Below are positions 9,457 to 18,800 of a DNA stretch of 59,802 nucleotides, piece by piece. A program made the position numbers and the translations under genes. Source of the DNA: Tenacibaculum finnmarkense (GTDB lineage Bacteria > Bacteroidota > Bacteroidia > Flavobacteriales > Flavobacteriaceae); the NCBI RefSeq assembly GCF_900239185.1, contig NZ_OENA01000023.1:210619-270420 (forward strand). Reading direction: 5' to 3'. How positions within the stretch are numbered: position 1 is the first letter of the stretch; each line of letters begins with the position of its first letter. The notes under the pieces were generated by a model that saw only the letters and a list, made by a program, of their open reading frames with translations, ran no database searches and was not told the origin of the DNA.

Positions 9457-10245
9457 TTATCGTATTTGTGCTATAAATTCTTTACAAGCTTCTCCAGGAT
9501 TGGCTGTTTTCATAAAATTTTCACCAATTAAAAACCCTTGAAAACCATGTTCTTTTAAGCCTGTAATAACTCTTGGGTCTGAAATTCCGCTTTCTGAAAC
9601 TTTAATTGCCGTATCAGGAATTTGCCCAGCCAAATTGATAGAATGCTCTAAATCAACTTCAAAAGTTTTCAAATTACGGTTATTAATACCAATAATTTTA
9701 TTGTCTAAATCATTAATTTTATCTAAATCTTCTTTGGTATGCACTTCGTATAAAACCTCCAAACCTAAATCGTTGGCTAATTGTCCGTAATTTTTAAGTT
9801 CTTGTTTTGTTAAACAAGCTGCTATTAACAATACAACATCTGCCCCAATTGCTTTGGCTTCTACAATTTGAAAACCATCAACAATAAAATCTTTTCTTAA
9901 AATTGGAACTTGCTGATTTACGGTTCTTGCTTGTAGTAAATCGGCCATGGTTCCGCCGAAAAAATTGGTGTCGGTTAAAATAGATTGTGCGGCAACATTG
10001 GCATCTAAATATCCTTTTGTTACCTCAATAATTGTTGCTTTGTCGTTAATAATTCCTTTGGATGGTGATTTGCGTTTAAATTCGGCAATAATTCCTGTTG
10101 AACCAACTTTTAATAAGGACTTTTTTAATGAAAAAGGGGCATTTTTAAAATTGGGACTTTTCACCAATTTACTTACAGGTACTTCCGCTTTTATTTTGGC
10201 GATTTCTGTTTTCTTAAAGGCTATTATGTTATCTAAAATTGTCAT
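9457..10245 (-). CDS. trpC: Indole-3-glycerol-phosphate synthase
   Basis: A 262-residue TIM barrel that closes the indole ring by decarboxylative cyclisation. The characteristic EFKRKSPSKGII is at about residues 55-66, followed by LRKDFIVDGFQI with the catalytic Lys, and SESGI near the C-terminus. It is followed after 2 bp by trpF. The 123-bp gap upstream of it, toward trpD, is unusual for this compact operon and holds a short gene remnant (10275-10352). Confidence 0.96.
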   Translation of the reverse strand: MTILDNIIAFKKTEIAKIKAEVPVSKLVKSPNFKNAPFSLKKSLLKVGSTGIIAEFKRKSPSKGIINDKATIIEVTKGYLDANVAAQSILTDTNFFGGTMADLLQARTVNQQVPILRKDFIVDGFQIVEAKAIGADVVLLIAACLTKQELKNYGQLANDLGLEVLYEVHTKEDLDKINDLDNKIIGINNRNLKTFEVDLEHSINLAGQIPDTAIKVSESGISDPRVITGLKEHGFQGFLIGENFMKTANPGEACKEFIAQIR

Positions 10246-10274
10246 ATAATTAATTATGAATTCAAAATTATGAA

Positions 10275-10352
10275 TTACGATTTAGTGTTTCTAATGTTTT
10301 TTTGAATACTTCCGATAATCTTTACTATTTCTTCAATATCCTTTAATAATGA
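10275..10352 (-). pseudogene. Possible remnant of a four-helix-bundle (S23-type) gene between trpD and trpC
   Basis: The gap between trpD and trpC contains a 25-codon open tail ending in TAA that reads SLLKDIEEIVKIIGSIQKN and then IRNTKS. It is helical and charged, and resembles the C-terminus of the small four-helix-bundle (23S intervening-sequence type) proteins common in Bacteroidota. It is followed by the direct repeat AATTCATAATT, seen twice before trpC. No start codon or full-length frame is present, so if real it is a decayed insertion. The resemblance is from memory and the assignment is weak. Confidence 0.3.
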
Positions 10353-10368
10353 TGCTGATTATTTATTG

Positions 10369-11358
10369 CTAGTTCGTAATTATCTTTTTTAAACACGCTT
10401 TTGCTTTCAATCCTAATAACGAATCTTTTGCTTGGCTGTAAGCCTCTTCAAAACTCTTATTTTCATCAACAATTTTTAAAGCAAATGCAGCATTTGTTAA
10501 CACAACACTATTTTGTGCTTCCGTACCGTTTCCTTCAATAATATTTTTGAATATTTTAGCCGCATCAGCAACCGATTGTCCTCCAAAAACATCTGATTGT
10601 TGCAATCTTTTTTGCCCTAAATCTTCTGGATTTATTAATTGTTCTCCATTTTTAGTGAATAACTTAAATCCGCTTGTTAATGAAATTTCATCGTAGCCAT
10701 CAAGTGCATGTACAATTCCGTAATTTGTATTTTCTTCTTGCAAAATATAATTATACAAACGGGCAACTTCTAAATTAAACGTTCCTAATAATTGATTTTT
10801 TGGCGAACTCGGGTTTACCAAAGGACCTAAAATATTGAAAAACGTTTTTAACGCTAATTCTTTTCTTGTTGCACTCACCGCTTTCATTGCTGGATGAAAT
10901 TTTGGTGCGTGTAAAAAACAGATATTTGCTTTTTCTAAATGCGATTTTAAAGTAGCTTCATCGTTGGTAAATTGATAGCCAAAACTTTCTAACATATCCG
11001 AAGAACCCGATTTTGAAGACACCGAATAATTACCATGTTTTGCTACTTTTTGCCCTGTTCCTGCCACGACAAAAGAAGTCATTGTTGATATATTAAACGT
11101 ATCTTTTCCATCGCCACCAGTTCCGACAATATCAATGGTATTATAGTCTGAAAAATCTACTTTTATAGCCAATTCTATTAAGGCATTTCTAAAACCTGCA
11201 AGTTCATCAACAGAAATCGGGCGCATCATAAAAACAGTCATAAATGATGCTAAATGTGCTTCGTTAAACTTTCCTGAAGCAATATCGATTAAAACCTGTT
11301 TTGCTTGTTGTTTGGTTAATTTTTTATGCTGATATAAATCGTTTAATAATTGTTTCAT
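10369..11358 (-). CDS. trpD: Anthranilate phosphoribosyltransferase
   Basis: A 329-residue enzyme that transfers phosphoribose from PRPP to anthranilate. The PRPP-binding loop IVGTGGDGKDTFNIST is at about residues 79-94, and HGNYSVSSKSGSSDMLE is the conserved glycine/serine segment. Length matches the family. It begins 14 bp after trpG, so the anthranilate synthase glutaminase and the transferase are separate genes rather than a trpGD fusion. Confidence 0.96.
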   Translation of the reverse strand: MKQLLNDLYQHKKLTKQQAKQVLIDIASGKFNEAHLASFMTVFMMRPISVDELAGFRNALIELAIKVDFSDYNTIDIVGTGGDGKDTFNISTMTSFVVAGTGQKVAKHGNYSVSSKSGSSDMLESFGYQFTNDEATLKSHLEKANICFLHAPKFHPAMKAVSATRKELALKTFFNILGPLVNPSSPKNQLLGTFNLEVARLYNYILQEENTNYGIVHALDGYDEISLTSGFKLFTKNGEQLINPEDLGQKRLQQSDVFGGQSVADAAKIFKNIIEGNGTEAQNSVVLTNAAFALKIVDENKSFEEAYSQAKDSLLGLKAKACLKKIITN

Positions 11359-11372
11359 AGCTTAAAAGATTG

Positions 11373-11951
11373 TTATTTTTTGATAGTATCTAAAAAATTT
11401 CTAACAAGTTGCTCCCCAACATCAGTTAATATTGATTCTGGGTGAAATTGCACTGCTGATATATTAAATCCCTTATGCTCAATTGCTTGAATTCCTCCTT
11501 GCTCATCTTTTGCGGTAATGGTTAATTGGGCTGGGAAATTATCGTGAGAAGCCGTCCAAGAATGGTATCTTGCAGCTAGGAATTTTTGTGGAATATCTTT
11601 AAAAATAACGGCATCTTTTTTGATGATTTCCATTTCGGTAGCAACTCCATGAAATACTTCGCCCATGTTTTCAATAGCTCCACCAAAAACTTCGGTAATT
11701 GCTTGTAATCCTAAACAAACACCGAAAATAGGTTTTTTACCCGCGTATTGTTTTATAACCTCTTTTAAAATCCCTGCTTCTTCTGGTATTCCTGGTCCTG
11801 GGGATAAAAAAATAACATCATAGCGGTCAATTTCTGCTATTGAAATTTCGTCGTTTCTATATACGTCTGGCAAATTACCCGTAATATCTTCTACCATGTG
11901 TACCAAATTATAGGTAAACGAATCGTAGTTATCTAGTATTAATATTTTCAT
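11373..11951 (-). CDS. trpG: Anthranilate synthase component II (glutamine amidotransferase)
   Basis: A 192-residue class I glutamine amidotransferase that supplies ammonia to TrpE. The triad is visible: nucleophile Cys79 in GVCLGLQAI, and His170 and Glu172 in QFHPES. The N-terminal NYDSFTYNLV is typical for TrpG/PabA. Its place between trpE and trpD favours TrpG, though such proteins can also serve folate synthesis as PabA. It is separated from trpE by 189 bp containing a Flavo-1-like element. Confidence 0.94.
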   Translation of the reverse strand: MKILILDNYDSFTYNLVHMVEDITGNLPDVYRNDEISIAEIDRYDVIFLSPGPGIPEEAGILKEVIKQYAGKKPIFGVCLGLQAITEVFGGAIENMGEVFHGVATEMEIIKKDAVIFKDIPQKFLAARYHSWTASHDNFPAQLTITAKDEQGGIQAIEHKGFNISAVQFHPESILTDVGEQLVRNFLDTIKK

Positions 11952-12063
11952 CTTTTTCTAATTGTAATTGCCTAATAAATGTTGTTGTTTATAAGTCAAT
12001 TTGTTTGTTTATTTTTTTAAGATATTAATGAATAATCTAAATAATATCTTAAAACTCAATTTT

Positions 12064-12141
12064 GCGTTAGGGATTGCAACGGCATCCTTTTTATTTTTTT
12101 TCAAAATAAAAAGATATAGTGGAAAGCCCGCTCGAACGCCC
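12064..12141 (+). ncRNA. Flavo-1-like structured repeat in the trpE-trpG gap
   Basis: It begins GCGTTAGGGATTGCAACGG, continues CATCC and a perfect arm pair CTTTTTATTTT/AAAATAAAAAG, and ends GTGGAAAGCCCGCTCGAACG. The outer arms GCGTT/AACGC and GGG/CCC can pair. It overlaps the trpE stop at its right end. The layout parallels the elements at 6664-6755 and 40413-40501, and the orientation is opposite to the trp operon, so it is antisense if transcribed with the operon. Identity with Rfam Flavo-1 is not verified. Confidence 0.45.
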
Positions 12142-13541
12142 TAAATATTCTCTGCTAAAATCAAGGCTTTTTTCAAGGCCGCCAATTTATTATTTACCTC
12201 TTGCAATTCTTTTTCTTCATCAGAATGAATTACAATTCCCGCGCCTGCCTGATAATACAACACGTTGTTTTTACTAACAAATGAACGAATAGCAATCGCC
12301 AAATTTACAGAACCGTCTAAACCGATAATTCCGACTGCGCCTCCATAAAAACCACGAGATTGGTTTTCATAGGTGTCGATTAACTGCATCGCCTTGTATT
12401 TTGGAGCACCGCTTAAAGTTCCTGCCGGGAAAGTGTCGCCAACTATTTCAATCGGATCGCCTTTAATTTCGCCTCTTACCGTAGAAACCAAATGAATTAC
12501 ATGACTGAAATATTGCACTTCTTTAAACACCTCAACCTTTACATTATTGGCGTGTTTACTTAAATCGTTTCGTGCTAAATCAACTAGCATTACGTGTTCG
12601 GCAGTTTCTTTTTTATCTTCGGATAATTTTTTTCCAAGCTTAATATCTTCCGCCATATCACCAGTTCTTCGAAAAGTTCCTGCAATTGGATTGATAATGG
12701 CTTTTCCTTCGCTAATTTTAATTTGTGCTTCGGGCGATGATCCCATTAATTTAAACGAACCGTAATCGAAATAAAATAAATATGGCGACGGGTTTATAGA
12801 ACGCAATGCTCTATATACATTAAATTCATCTCCTTTAAATTTTTGCTGAAATTGACGTGATAAAACCAATTGAAAAACATCGCCTCGTTTACAATGAGCT
12901 TTTGCTTTTACAACATATTGCTTAAAATCTTCGTTGGTACAATTGGAAGTTTCTTCGCCTGTTATTTCAAATTTTTGGGTGTTGAAAGTTTGGGCTTCAA
13001 TAATAGTTTCTATTTCTGAAATTCTTGACGCACCTCCTACTTCTACGTTTTCAAGTATCGTCATTTCATCATTAAAATGATTGATAGCGATAATAAATCG
13101 GTAAAAACTATACTGCATTAAAGGAATTTTTGACGGCGCATCTTGTACGTTTAATGCGATGTTTTCAAAATATTGAACGCTGTCGTAGGTTGAATATCCG
13201 TATAATCCATTAAATGATTTTAAGGCGGGATCGCAGTCTAAATTGATTGATTTTGAGAAATCATTAAACAGACTGTAAAAATTAGTATCCTTTTTATCTA
13301 TCTTATTTTTTTCAATAACATTTCCTTGTTTTGAAACAATAAAATCATGATTTTCTACTTTCATTGTTAGCAGCGGATCAATAGCAATAAAAGAAAAACT
13401 TTCTTCTTTACTATGATAATCGGAACTTTCTAGCAATAAAGTATTGGCATATTTATCTCTAAAACGCAAATACAAACCCACGGGTGTAACGGTGTCTGCA
13501 ATTCGTTTTTTACTGACTGTTTTGAATGTCGTTTTATTCAT
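12141..13541 (-). CDS. trpE: Anthranilate synthase component I
   Basis: A 466-residue chorismate-using enzyme making anthranilate with TrpG ammonia. The N-terminal LLES motif (residues 36-39), associated with tryptophan feedback binding, is present and argues for TrpE rather than PabB. The chorismate-binding half contains FQLVLSRQF, SPSPYLFYFDYG-like and PIAGTFRRTG segments, HVMLVDLARNDL, TLSGAPKYKAMQ and GAVGIIGLDGS. It is the first structural gene of the operon, preceded by a Trp-rich leader peptide and a terminator hairpin ending about 24 bp before the start codon. Confidence 0.96.
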   Translation of the reverse strand: MNKTTFKTVSKKRIADTVTPVGLYLRFRDKYANTLLLESSDYHSKEESFSFIAIDPLLTMKVENHDFIVSKQGNVIEKNKIDKKDTNFYSLFNDFSKSINLDCDPALKSFNGLYGYSTYDSVQYFENIALNVQDAPSKIPLMQYSFYRFIIAINHFNDEMTILENVEVGGASRISEIETIIEAQTFNTQKFEITGEETSNCTNEDFKQYVVKAKAHCKRGDVFQLVLSRQFQQKFKGDEFNVYRALRSINPSPYLFYFDYGSFKLMGSSPEAQIKISEGKAIINPIAGTFRRTGDMAEDIKLGKKLSEDKKETAEHVMLVDLARNDLSKHANNVKVEVFKEVQYFSHVIHLVSTVRGEIKGDPIEIVGDTFPAGTLSGAPKYKAMQLIDTYENQSRGFYGGAVGIIGLDGSVNLAIAIRSFVSKNNVLYYQAGAGIVIHSDEEKELQEVNNKLAALKKALILAENI

Positions 13542-13564
13542 TTTAATTTTATTGTTAAAAACAA

Positions 13565-13592
13565 AAAAGGCTTATCGTGAGATAAGCCTTTT
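13565..13592 (-). terminator. trp attenuator terminator hairpin
   Basis: On the minus strand, AAAAGGCTTATC, loop TCAC and GATAAGCCTTTT form a perfect 12-bp stem followed by TTGTTTTTA, a U-rich tail typical of an intrinsic terminator. It lies between the leader peptide and trpE, so it would stop transcription before the structural genes. The loop plus last stem base (CTCAC) can pair with GTGAG just after the leader peptide stop, giving a possible though short antiterminator. Confidence 0.8.
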
Positions 13593-13626
13593 CTTTATAT
13601 AATATAACATATAGGTTTCCGCTCAC

Positions 13627-13674
13627 TTATTTTCTAAGAGAGTTCCACCACCATATGTTGTTTTGTTTCATCAT
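13627..13674 (-). CDS. trpL: trp operon leader peptide with three tandem Trp codons
   Basis: A 15-codon frame on the minus strand encodes MMKQNNIWWWNSLRK and ends in TAA. Three consecutive TGG codons in a peptide this short are very unlikely by chance. It sits between a TAnnTTTG box (13682-13689) and a terminator hairpin (13565-13592) ahead of trpE, the classic arrangement for ribosome-mediated attenuation. The Trp codons are followed by a possible 1:2 hairpin, CTCTCTTA with TAAGTGAG around a GAAAA loop, with one mismatch. Stalling at the Trp codons would disrupt it and free TAAGTGAG. Either of the two adjacent ATGs could be the start. Confidence 0.85.
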   Translation of the reverse strand: MMKQNNIWWWNSLRK

Positions 13675-13681
13675 TATGAGA

Positions 13682-13689
13682 CAAATATA
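13682..13689 (-). promoter_or_regulatory. TAnnTTTG promoter box for the trp operon
   Basis: TATATTTG on the minus strand matches the Bacteroidota -7 consensus. No good TTG/TTTG -33 partner is seen upstream. The first leader-peptide ATG begins only 7 nt after this box, so if it is used the leader transcript would be leaderless or nearly so. Confidence 0.5.
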
Positions 13690-13913
13690 TGAAAGTTATT
13701 TTAATAATTTATTTTCTTCTTTTAAATTTTTAGTAATTTATTATCAAACAACATTAGAACTGCTTAAAAGTAACTTTTAAACTTTCATTTAATAATAAAA
13801 AAACAATTTAAAGTTATAATATGTAACTAAAAAACATATTCTTATTTATAAAAACAAACATATATCCAATATTTGCAACATAATTAGAACAAGAAAATTT
13901 AAAATATAAGATT

Positions 13914-15578
13914 ATGTGTGGAATTGTATGTGCGTTTGATTTAAAGCAACCTTCGGATAGTTTACGACCTCAAGTTTTAGAAATGGCTAAAAAAATTAGA
14001 CATCGTGGACCAGATTGGAGTGGTGTTTATAGCGATGATAAAGTTATTATGGCACACGAAAGATTGGCAATTGTAGACCCTGCTTCAGGACAACAGCCTT
14101 TATTTAGTGCCGATAAAAAACTAATTTTAGCAGCAAACGGCGAAATATACAACCACAGAGAATTAGCGAAAAACCTTAAAAATCCTTATGAATTTCAAAC
14201 AGCTTCTGACTGTGAAGTAATTTTAGCGCTTTACAAAGAAAAAGGGATAGATTTTGTAGATGATTTAAACGGTATTTTCGGTTTCGCTTTATATGATGTT
14301 GAAAAAGATGAGTACTTTGTTGCTCGTGACCACATGGGAATTATTCCTTTATATATTGGTTGGGATCAGAACGGAACTTTTTATGTTGCTTCTGAATTAA
14401 AAGCCTTAGAAGGTACGTGTTCTAAAATCGAATTATTTCCTCCAGGACATTATATGTCTAGCAAAGATGGAAAATTCGTGCAATGGTACAAAAGAGATTG
14501 GGAAGATTATCAAGCAGTAAAAGACAACGAAACGAGTATTGCAGAAGTAAAAGAAGCTTTAGAAGCAGCAGTTCACAGACAATTAATGAGCGATGTTCCT
14601 TACGGTGTTTTACTTTCTGGAGGATTAGATTCTTCAGTAATATCGGCAATTTCGAAGAAATATTCACAAAAAAGAATTGAATCTGATGATACCTCAGCAG
14701 CTTGGTATCCGCAGTTACATTCTTTTTCTGTCGGATTAGAAGGTTCGCCCGATTTGGCTGCCGCTCAAAAAGTAGCCGACCATATTGGAACGGTTCATCA
14801 TGAGATAAAATTTACCATTCAAGAAGGTTTAGATGCTATTAAAGATGTAATTTACAACATCGAAACCTACGATATTACCACAATTCGTTCTTCTACGCCA
14901 ATGTATTTAATGGCACGTGTTATTAAGTCGATGGGTGTTAAAATGGTATTATCTGGTGAAGGTGCTGATGAAATTTTCGGAGGATATTTATATTTTCACA
15001 AAGCGCCAAACGCCGAAGAATTCCATGAAGAAACAGTTCGTAAATTAGATAAATTACATATGTACGATTGTTTAAGAGCCAACAAAAGTTTAATGGCTTG
15101 GGGAATTGAAGGACGTGTACCATTTTTAGACAAAGAATTTATGGACGTGGCAATGCGCATCAACCCACAAGACAAAATGATTAACGGACAGCGTATGGAA
15201 AAATGGGTTATTCGTAAAGCTTTTGAAGATATGTTACCTGAAAGCGTTGCTTGGAGACAAAAAGAACAATTTTCTGATGGCGTTGGTTATGATTGGATCG
15301 ATACTTTAAAAGAAGTTGTTGATAAAGAAGTTACCGATGAACAATTGGCAAATGCTAAATTCAGATTTCCAATTCAAACACCAACTAACAAAGAAGAGTT
15401 TTATTATAGAAGTATTTTTGAAGAGCACTTCCCTAGTGATACCGCTGCATTAAGTGTTCCGCAAGAAGCAAGTGTAGCCTGTAGTACCGCTATTGCTTTA
15501 GAATGGGATGAAGCATTTAAAAACATGAACGAACCTTCTGGTAGAGCAATTATGAGTGTTCATGATGATGCTTATTAA
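13914..15578 (+). CDS. asnB: Asparagine synthase B (glutamine-hydrolysing)
   Basis: A 554-residue two-domain enzyme converting aspartate to asparagine with ATP and glutamine. The mature nucleophile Cys2 (MCGIVC) starts the class II glutaminase domain (about 1-200), with RGPDWSG and NGEIYNH segments. The synthetase domain has the PP-loop LLSGGLDSSV at about residue 230 and SGEGADEIFGGY at about 348. Length matches AsnB of the E. coli type. It is transcribed divergently from the trp operon, with 239 bp between the two starts, and is followed by a terminator hairpin. Confidence 0.96.
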   Translation: MCGIVCAFDLKQPSDSLRPQVLEMAKKIRHRGPDWSGVYSDDKVIMAHERLAIVDPASGQQPLFSADKKLILAANGEIYNHRELAKNLKNPYEFQTASDCEVILALYKEKGIDFVDDLNGIFGFALYDVEKDEYFVARDHMGIIPLYIGWDQNGTFYVASELKALEGTCSKIELFPPGHYMSSKDGKFVQWYKRDWEDYQAVKDNETSIAEVKEALEAAVHRQLMSDVPYGVLLSGGLDSSVISAISKKYSQKRIESDDTSAAWYPQLHSFSVGLEGSPDLAAAQKVADHIGTVHHEIKFTIQEGLDAIKDVIYNIETYDITTIRSSTPMYLMARVIKSMGVKMVLSGEGADEIFGGYLYFHKAPNAEEFHEETVRKLDKLHMYDCLRANKSLMAWGIEGRVPFLDKEFMDVAMRINPQDKMINGQRMEKWVIRKAFEDMLPESVAWRQKEQFSDGVGYDWIDTLKEVVDKEVTDEQLANAKFRFPIQTPTNKEEFYYRSIFEEHFPSDTAALSVPQEASVACSTAIALEWDEAFKNMNEPSGRAIMSVHDDAY

Positions 15579-15656
15579 AGATAGATTTAGAATCTATGTT
15601 CAAATAAAAACACTTTTGCTTAATTAAAAAATAGCGCACAAGTATTAAAAAAATTA

Positions 15657-15686
15657 AAAGCTCAAGTCAAAAAATACTTGGGCTTT
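15657..15686 (+). terminator. Hairpin terminator after asnB
   Basis: AAAAGCTCAAGT and ACTTGGGCTTTT form a stem with one G-U pair around an A-rich loop, followed by CTTGTT. It lies 80 bp downstream of the asnB stop. Confidence 0.65.
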
Positions 15687-15820
15687 TCTTGTTAAAGAAT
15701 TAATTCAAAAAACGAATAACCGACGATAAATCAAAGCTTTAAAACAAGATTAAATTTATATTTATTATCTTGTTACCAAACAATAACGAACAACGAAAAA
15801 GAAATAAAACTCCTATAAAA

Positions 15821-18800
15821 ATGAAAATAAAAAAAGTACTTGTCGCAAATAGAGGTGAAATTGCTATTAGAATTTTTAGAGCCTGTACCGAAATCAATAT
15901 AAAAACCATTGGGGTTTATACCTTTGAAGATCGATATTCATTGCACAGGTACAAAGCAGATGAATCTTATCAAATAGGTGCCGATAACGAACCCTTGAAG
16001 CCTTATTTAAATATTGATGAAATTATTCGCGTTGCTCTAGAAACTGGTGCCGATGCTATTCATCCTGGGTATGGTTTTTTATCTGAAAATCCGCAATTAG
16101 CCCAAAAATGTGAAGACAATGGGCTTATTTTTATTGGACCAAAAGTATCGGTTTTAAAATCATTAGGAGATAAAATAACCGCAAAAAAAGTAGCCGTTGC
16201 TAATAACATTCCTGTTATCAGAAGTAATGAAAAACCTTTAATAGATGTTGAAACTGCTTTAAATGAAGCGCAAATAATTGGCTACCCAATTATGCTAAAA
16301 GCAGCTTCTGGTGGTGGCGGACGCGGAATGCGTGTTATCAGAGAAGCATCCGAATTAAAAGGAGCTTTTAATGAAAGTAAACGAGAAGCTTTAAATGCTT
16401 TTGGTGATGATACTGTGTTTCTTGAAAAATTTGTAGAAAACCCAAAACATATAGAAATTCAAATAGTTGCCGATAATTACGGAAATACCGTGCATCTTTT
16501 TGAGCGTGATTGTTCGGTACAACGTCGTTATCAAAAAGTTATTGAATTTGCTCCTTCTTTCGATTTAAAACAAAGCATAAAAGACGATTTATATAAGTAT
16601 GCAATCGCTATTTGTAAAGCGGTGGATTACAACAATATTGGTACGGTAGAATTTTTAGTTGATGATGATGATGCTATTTATTTTATCGAAGTAAACCCGC
16701 GTATTCAAGTAGAACATACCGTTACAGAAGTGGTTACAAATATCGATCTTGTAAAAACACAATTATTTATTGCAGGTGGTTATAAATTAGCTGATCAGCA
16801 AATAAAAATAAAAAATCAAGCAGCTGTAAAAGTGAACGGTTACGCCCTACAATGTCGAATTACAACTGAAGATCCTCAAAATGATTTTAAGCCCGATTAC
16901 GGTGAAATTACCACCTACAGAAGTGCTTCAGGTTTTGGTATTCGCTTAGATGCAGGAAGTGTGTATCAGGGTGCAATTATTTCGCCTTTTTTCGATTCGA
17001 TGCTTGTAAAAGTAACCGCAAATAGCCGAACTTTAGACGGCGCTTGTAGAAAAATACGTAGAGCATTGGCAGAATTTAGAATTCGAGGTGTTAAAACAAA
17101 CATGCCGTTTTTAAATAATATTCTGCAACATGAAACCTTCAGAAAAGGAGAAGTTACAGTAAATTTCATCAAACAAAACCCTGATTTATTTGTTTTTAAA
17201 GCATCTAAAAATAGGGCTACAAAATTAGTTACTTATTTAGGTGATGTTATTGTAAATGGAAATCCAGATGTTAAAAAAATAGATCCAACTAAAAAGTTTA
17301 TTCAACCTGTTGTTCCAAAATTTGATATCAATGCTAAACACCCAGAAGGAACTAAAGATTTACTAACAAAACTAGGTCCTGAAAAATTTTCTCAATGGTT
17401 AAAAAATGAACAAAAAATTCATTTTACAGATACCACTATGAGAGATGCGCATCAAAGTTTATTAGCCACACGAATGCGAACTTTTGACATGCTAAAAGTT
17501 GCCGAAGGATACGCCAAAAACAATCCTACTATTTTTAGTATGGAAGTTTGGGGAGGCGCAACTTTTGATGTTTGTATGCGTTTTTTACAAGAAAACCCTT
17601 GGGAGCGCTTGCGTTTATTACGAAAAGCGATGCCCAATGTATTATTACAAATGTTAATAAGAGGTTCAAATGGCGTAGGTTACACGGCGTATTCAGATAA
17701 TTTAATTGAAAAATTTGTAGCGGAATCTTGGGAAAATGGTGTTGATATTTTTAGAATTTTTGATTCTTTAAACTGGATGAAATCAATAGCTCCATGTATT
17801 GAGCACGTACGCACAAAAACCAATGGTTTAGCCGAAGGATCAATATGTTATACTGGTGATATTTTAGACCCTGAAAACACCAAATACAATCTTAAATATT
17901 ATACGCAATTAGCCAAAGATATTGAAAATGCTGGTGCGCATATTTTAGCGATTAAAGACATGGCTGGTTTACTAAAACCTTATGCCGCTTTTGAATTAGT
18001 TTCGGCATTAAAACAAACCGTTAATATTCCAATTCATTTACATACACACGATACTTCTTCCATTCAATCGGCTACTTATTTAAAAGCTATTGAAGCTGGT
18101 GTTGATGTTGTTGATGTTGCACTTGGTGGTTTATCTGGATTAACTTCACAACCTAATTTTAATTCGGTTGCTGAAATGATTAAATTTAACGAAAGAGAAA
18201 GTAACTTAAATATTGATTCGTTAAACGAATATTCTAATTATTGGGAAACTGTTAGAGAATATTACTATCCTTTTGAATCAGGTTTAAAAGCAGGTTCTGG
18301 AGAAGTTTTTAAACATGAAATTCCTGGTGGTCAATATTCAAATTTAAAACCACAAGCACAGGCTTTAGGTTTGGAAGATCGTTTTCATGAAATTACCAAA
18401 ATGTATGGCGATGTAAATCATCTTTTTGGCGATATCGTAAAAGTTACTCCAAGTTCAAAAGTAGTTGGAGATATGGCACAATATTTAGTGAGTAATAACT
18501 TAACGGTACAAGATGTATTAGAACGTGGCGATACTATTTCATTTCCTCAGTCGGTAGTGAGTTTTTTTAGAGGAGATTTAGGGCAGCCTGTCGGCGGATT
18601 TCCAAAAGAGCTTCAAAAACTTATTTTAAAAGATGAAAAACCTTATACCGACAGACCTAATGCACATATCGAACCTTTAGACATCGATAAAGAATACAAG
18701 GAGTTTAAAAAAATATTTGAAAAAGATTTAAGCAGACCTATTGATATTACTGATTTTTTATCTTATAAATTATATCCAAAAGTATTTACAGATGCTTACA

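Noticed and set aside
9947..10249. 100-codon plus-strand frame antisense to trpC
   Set aside because: It lies entirely over the conserved TIM-barrel gene. No evidence of its own.
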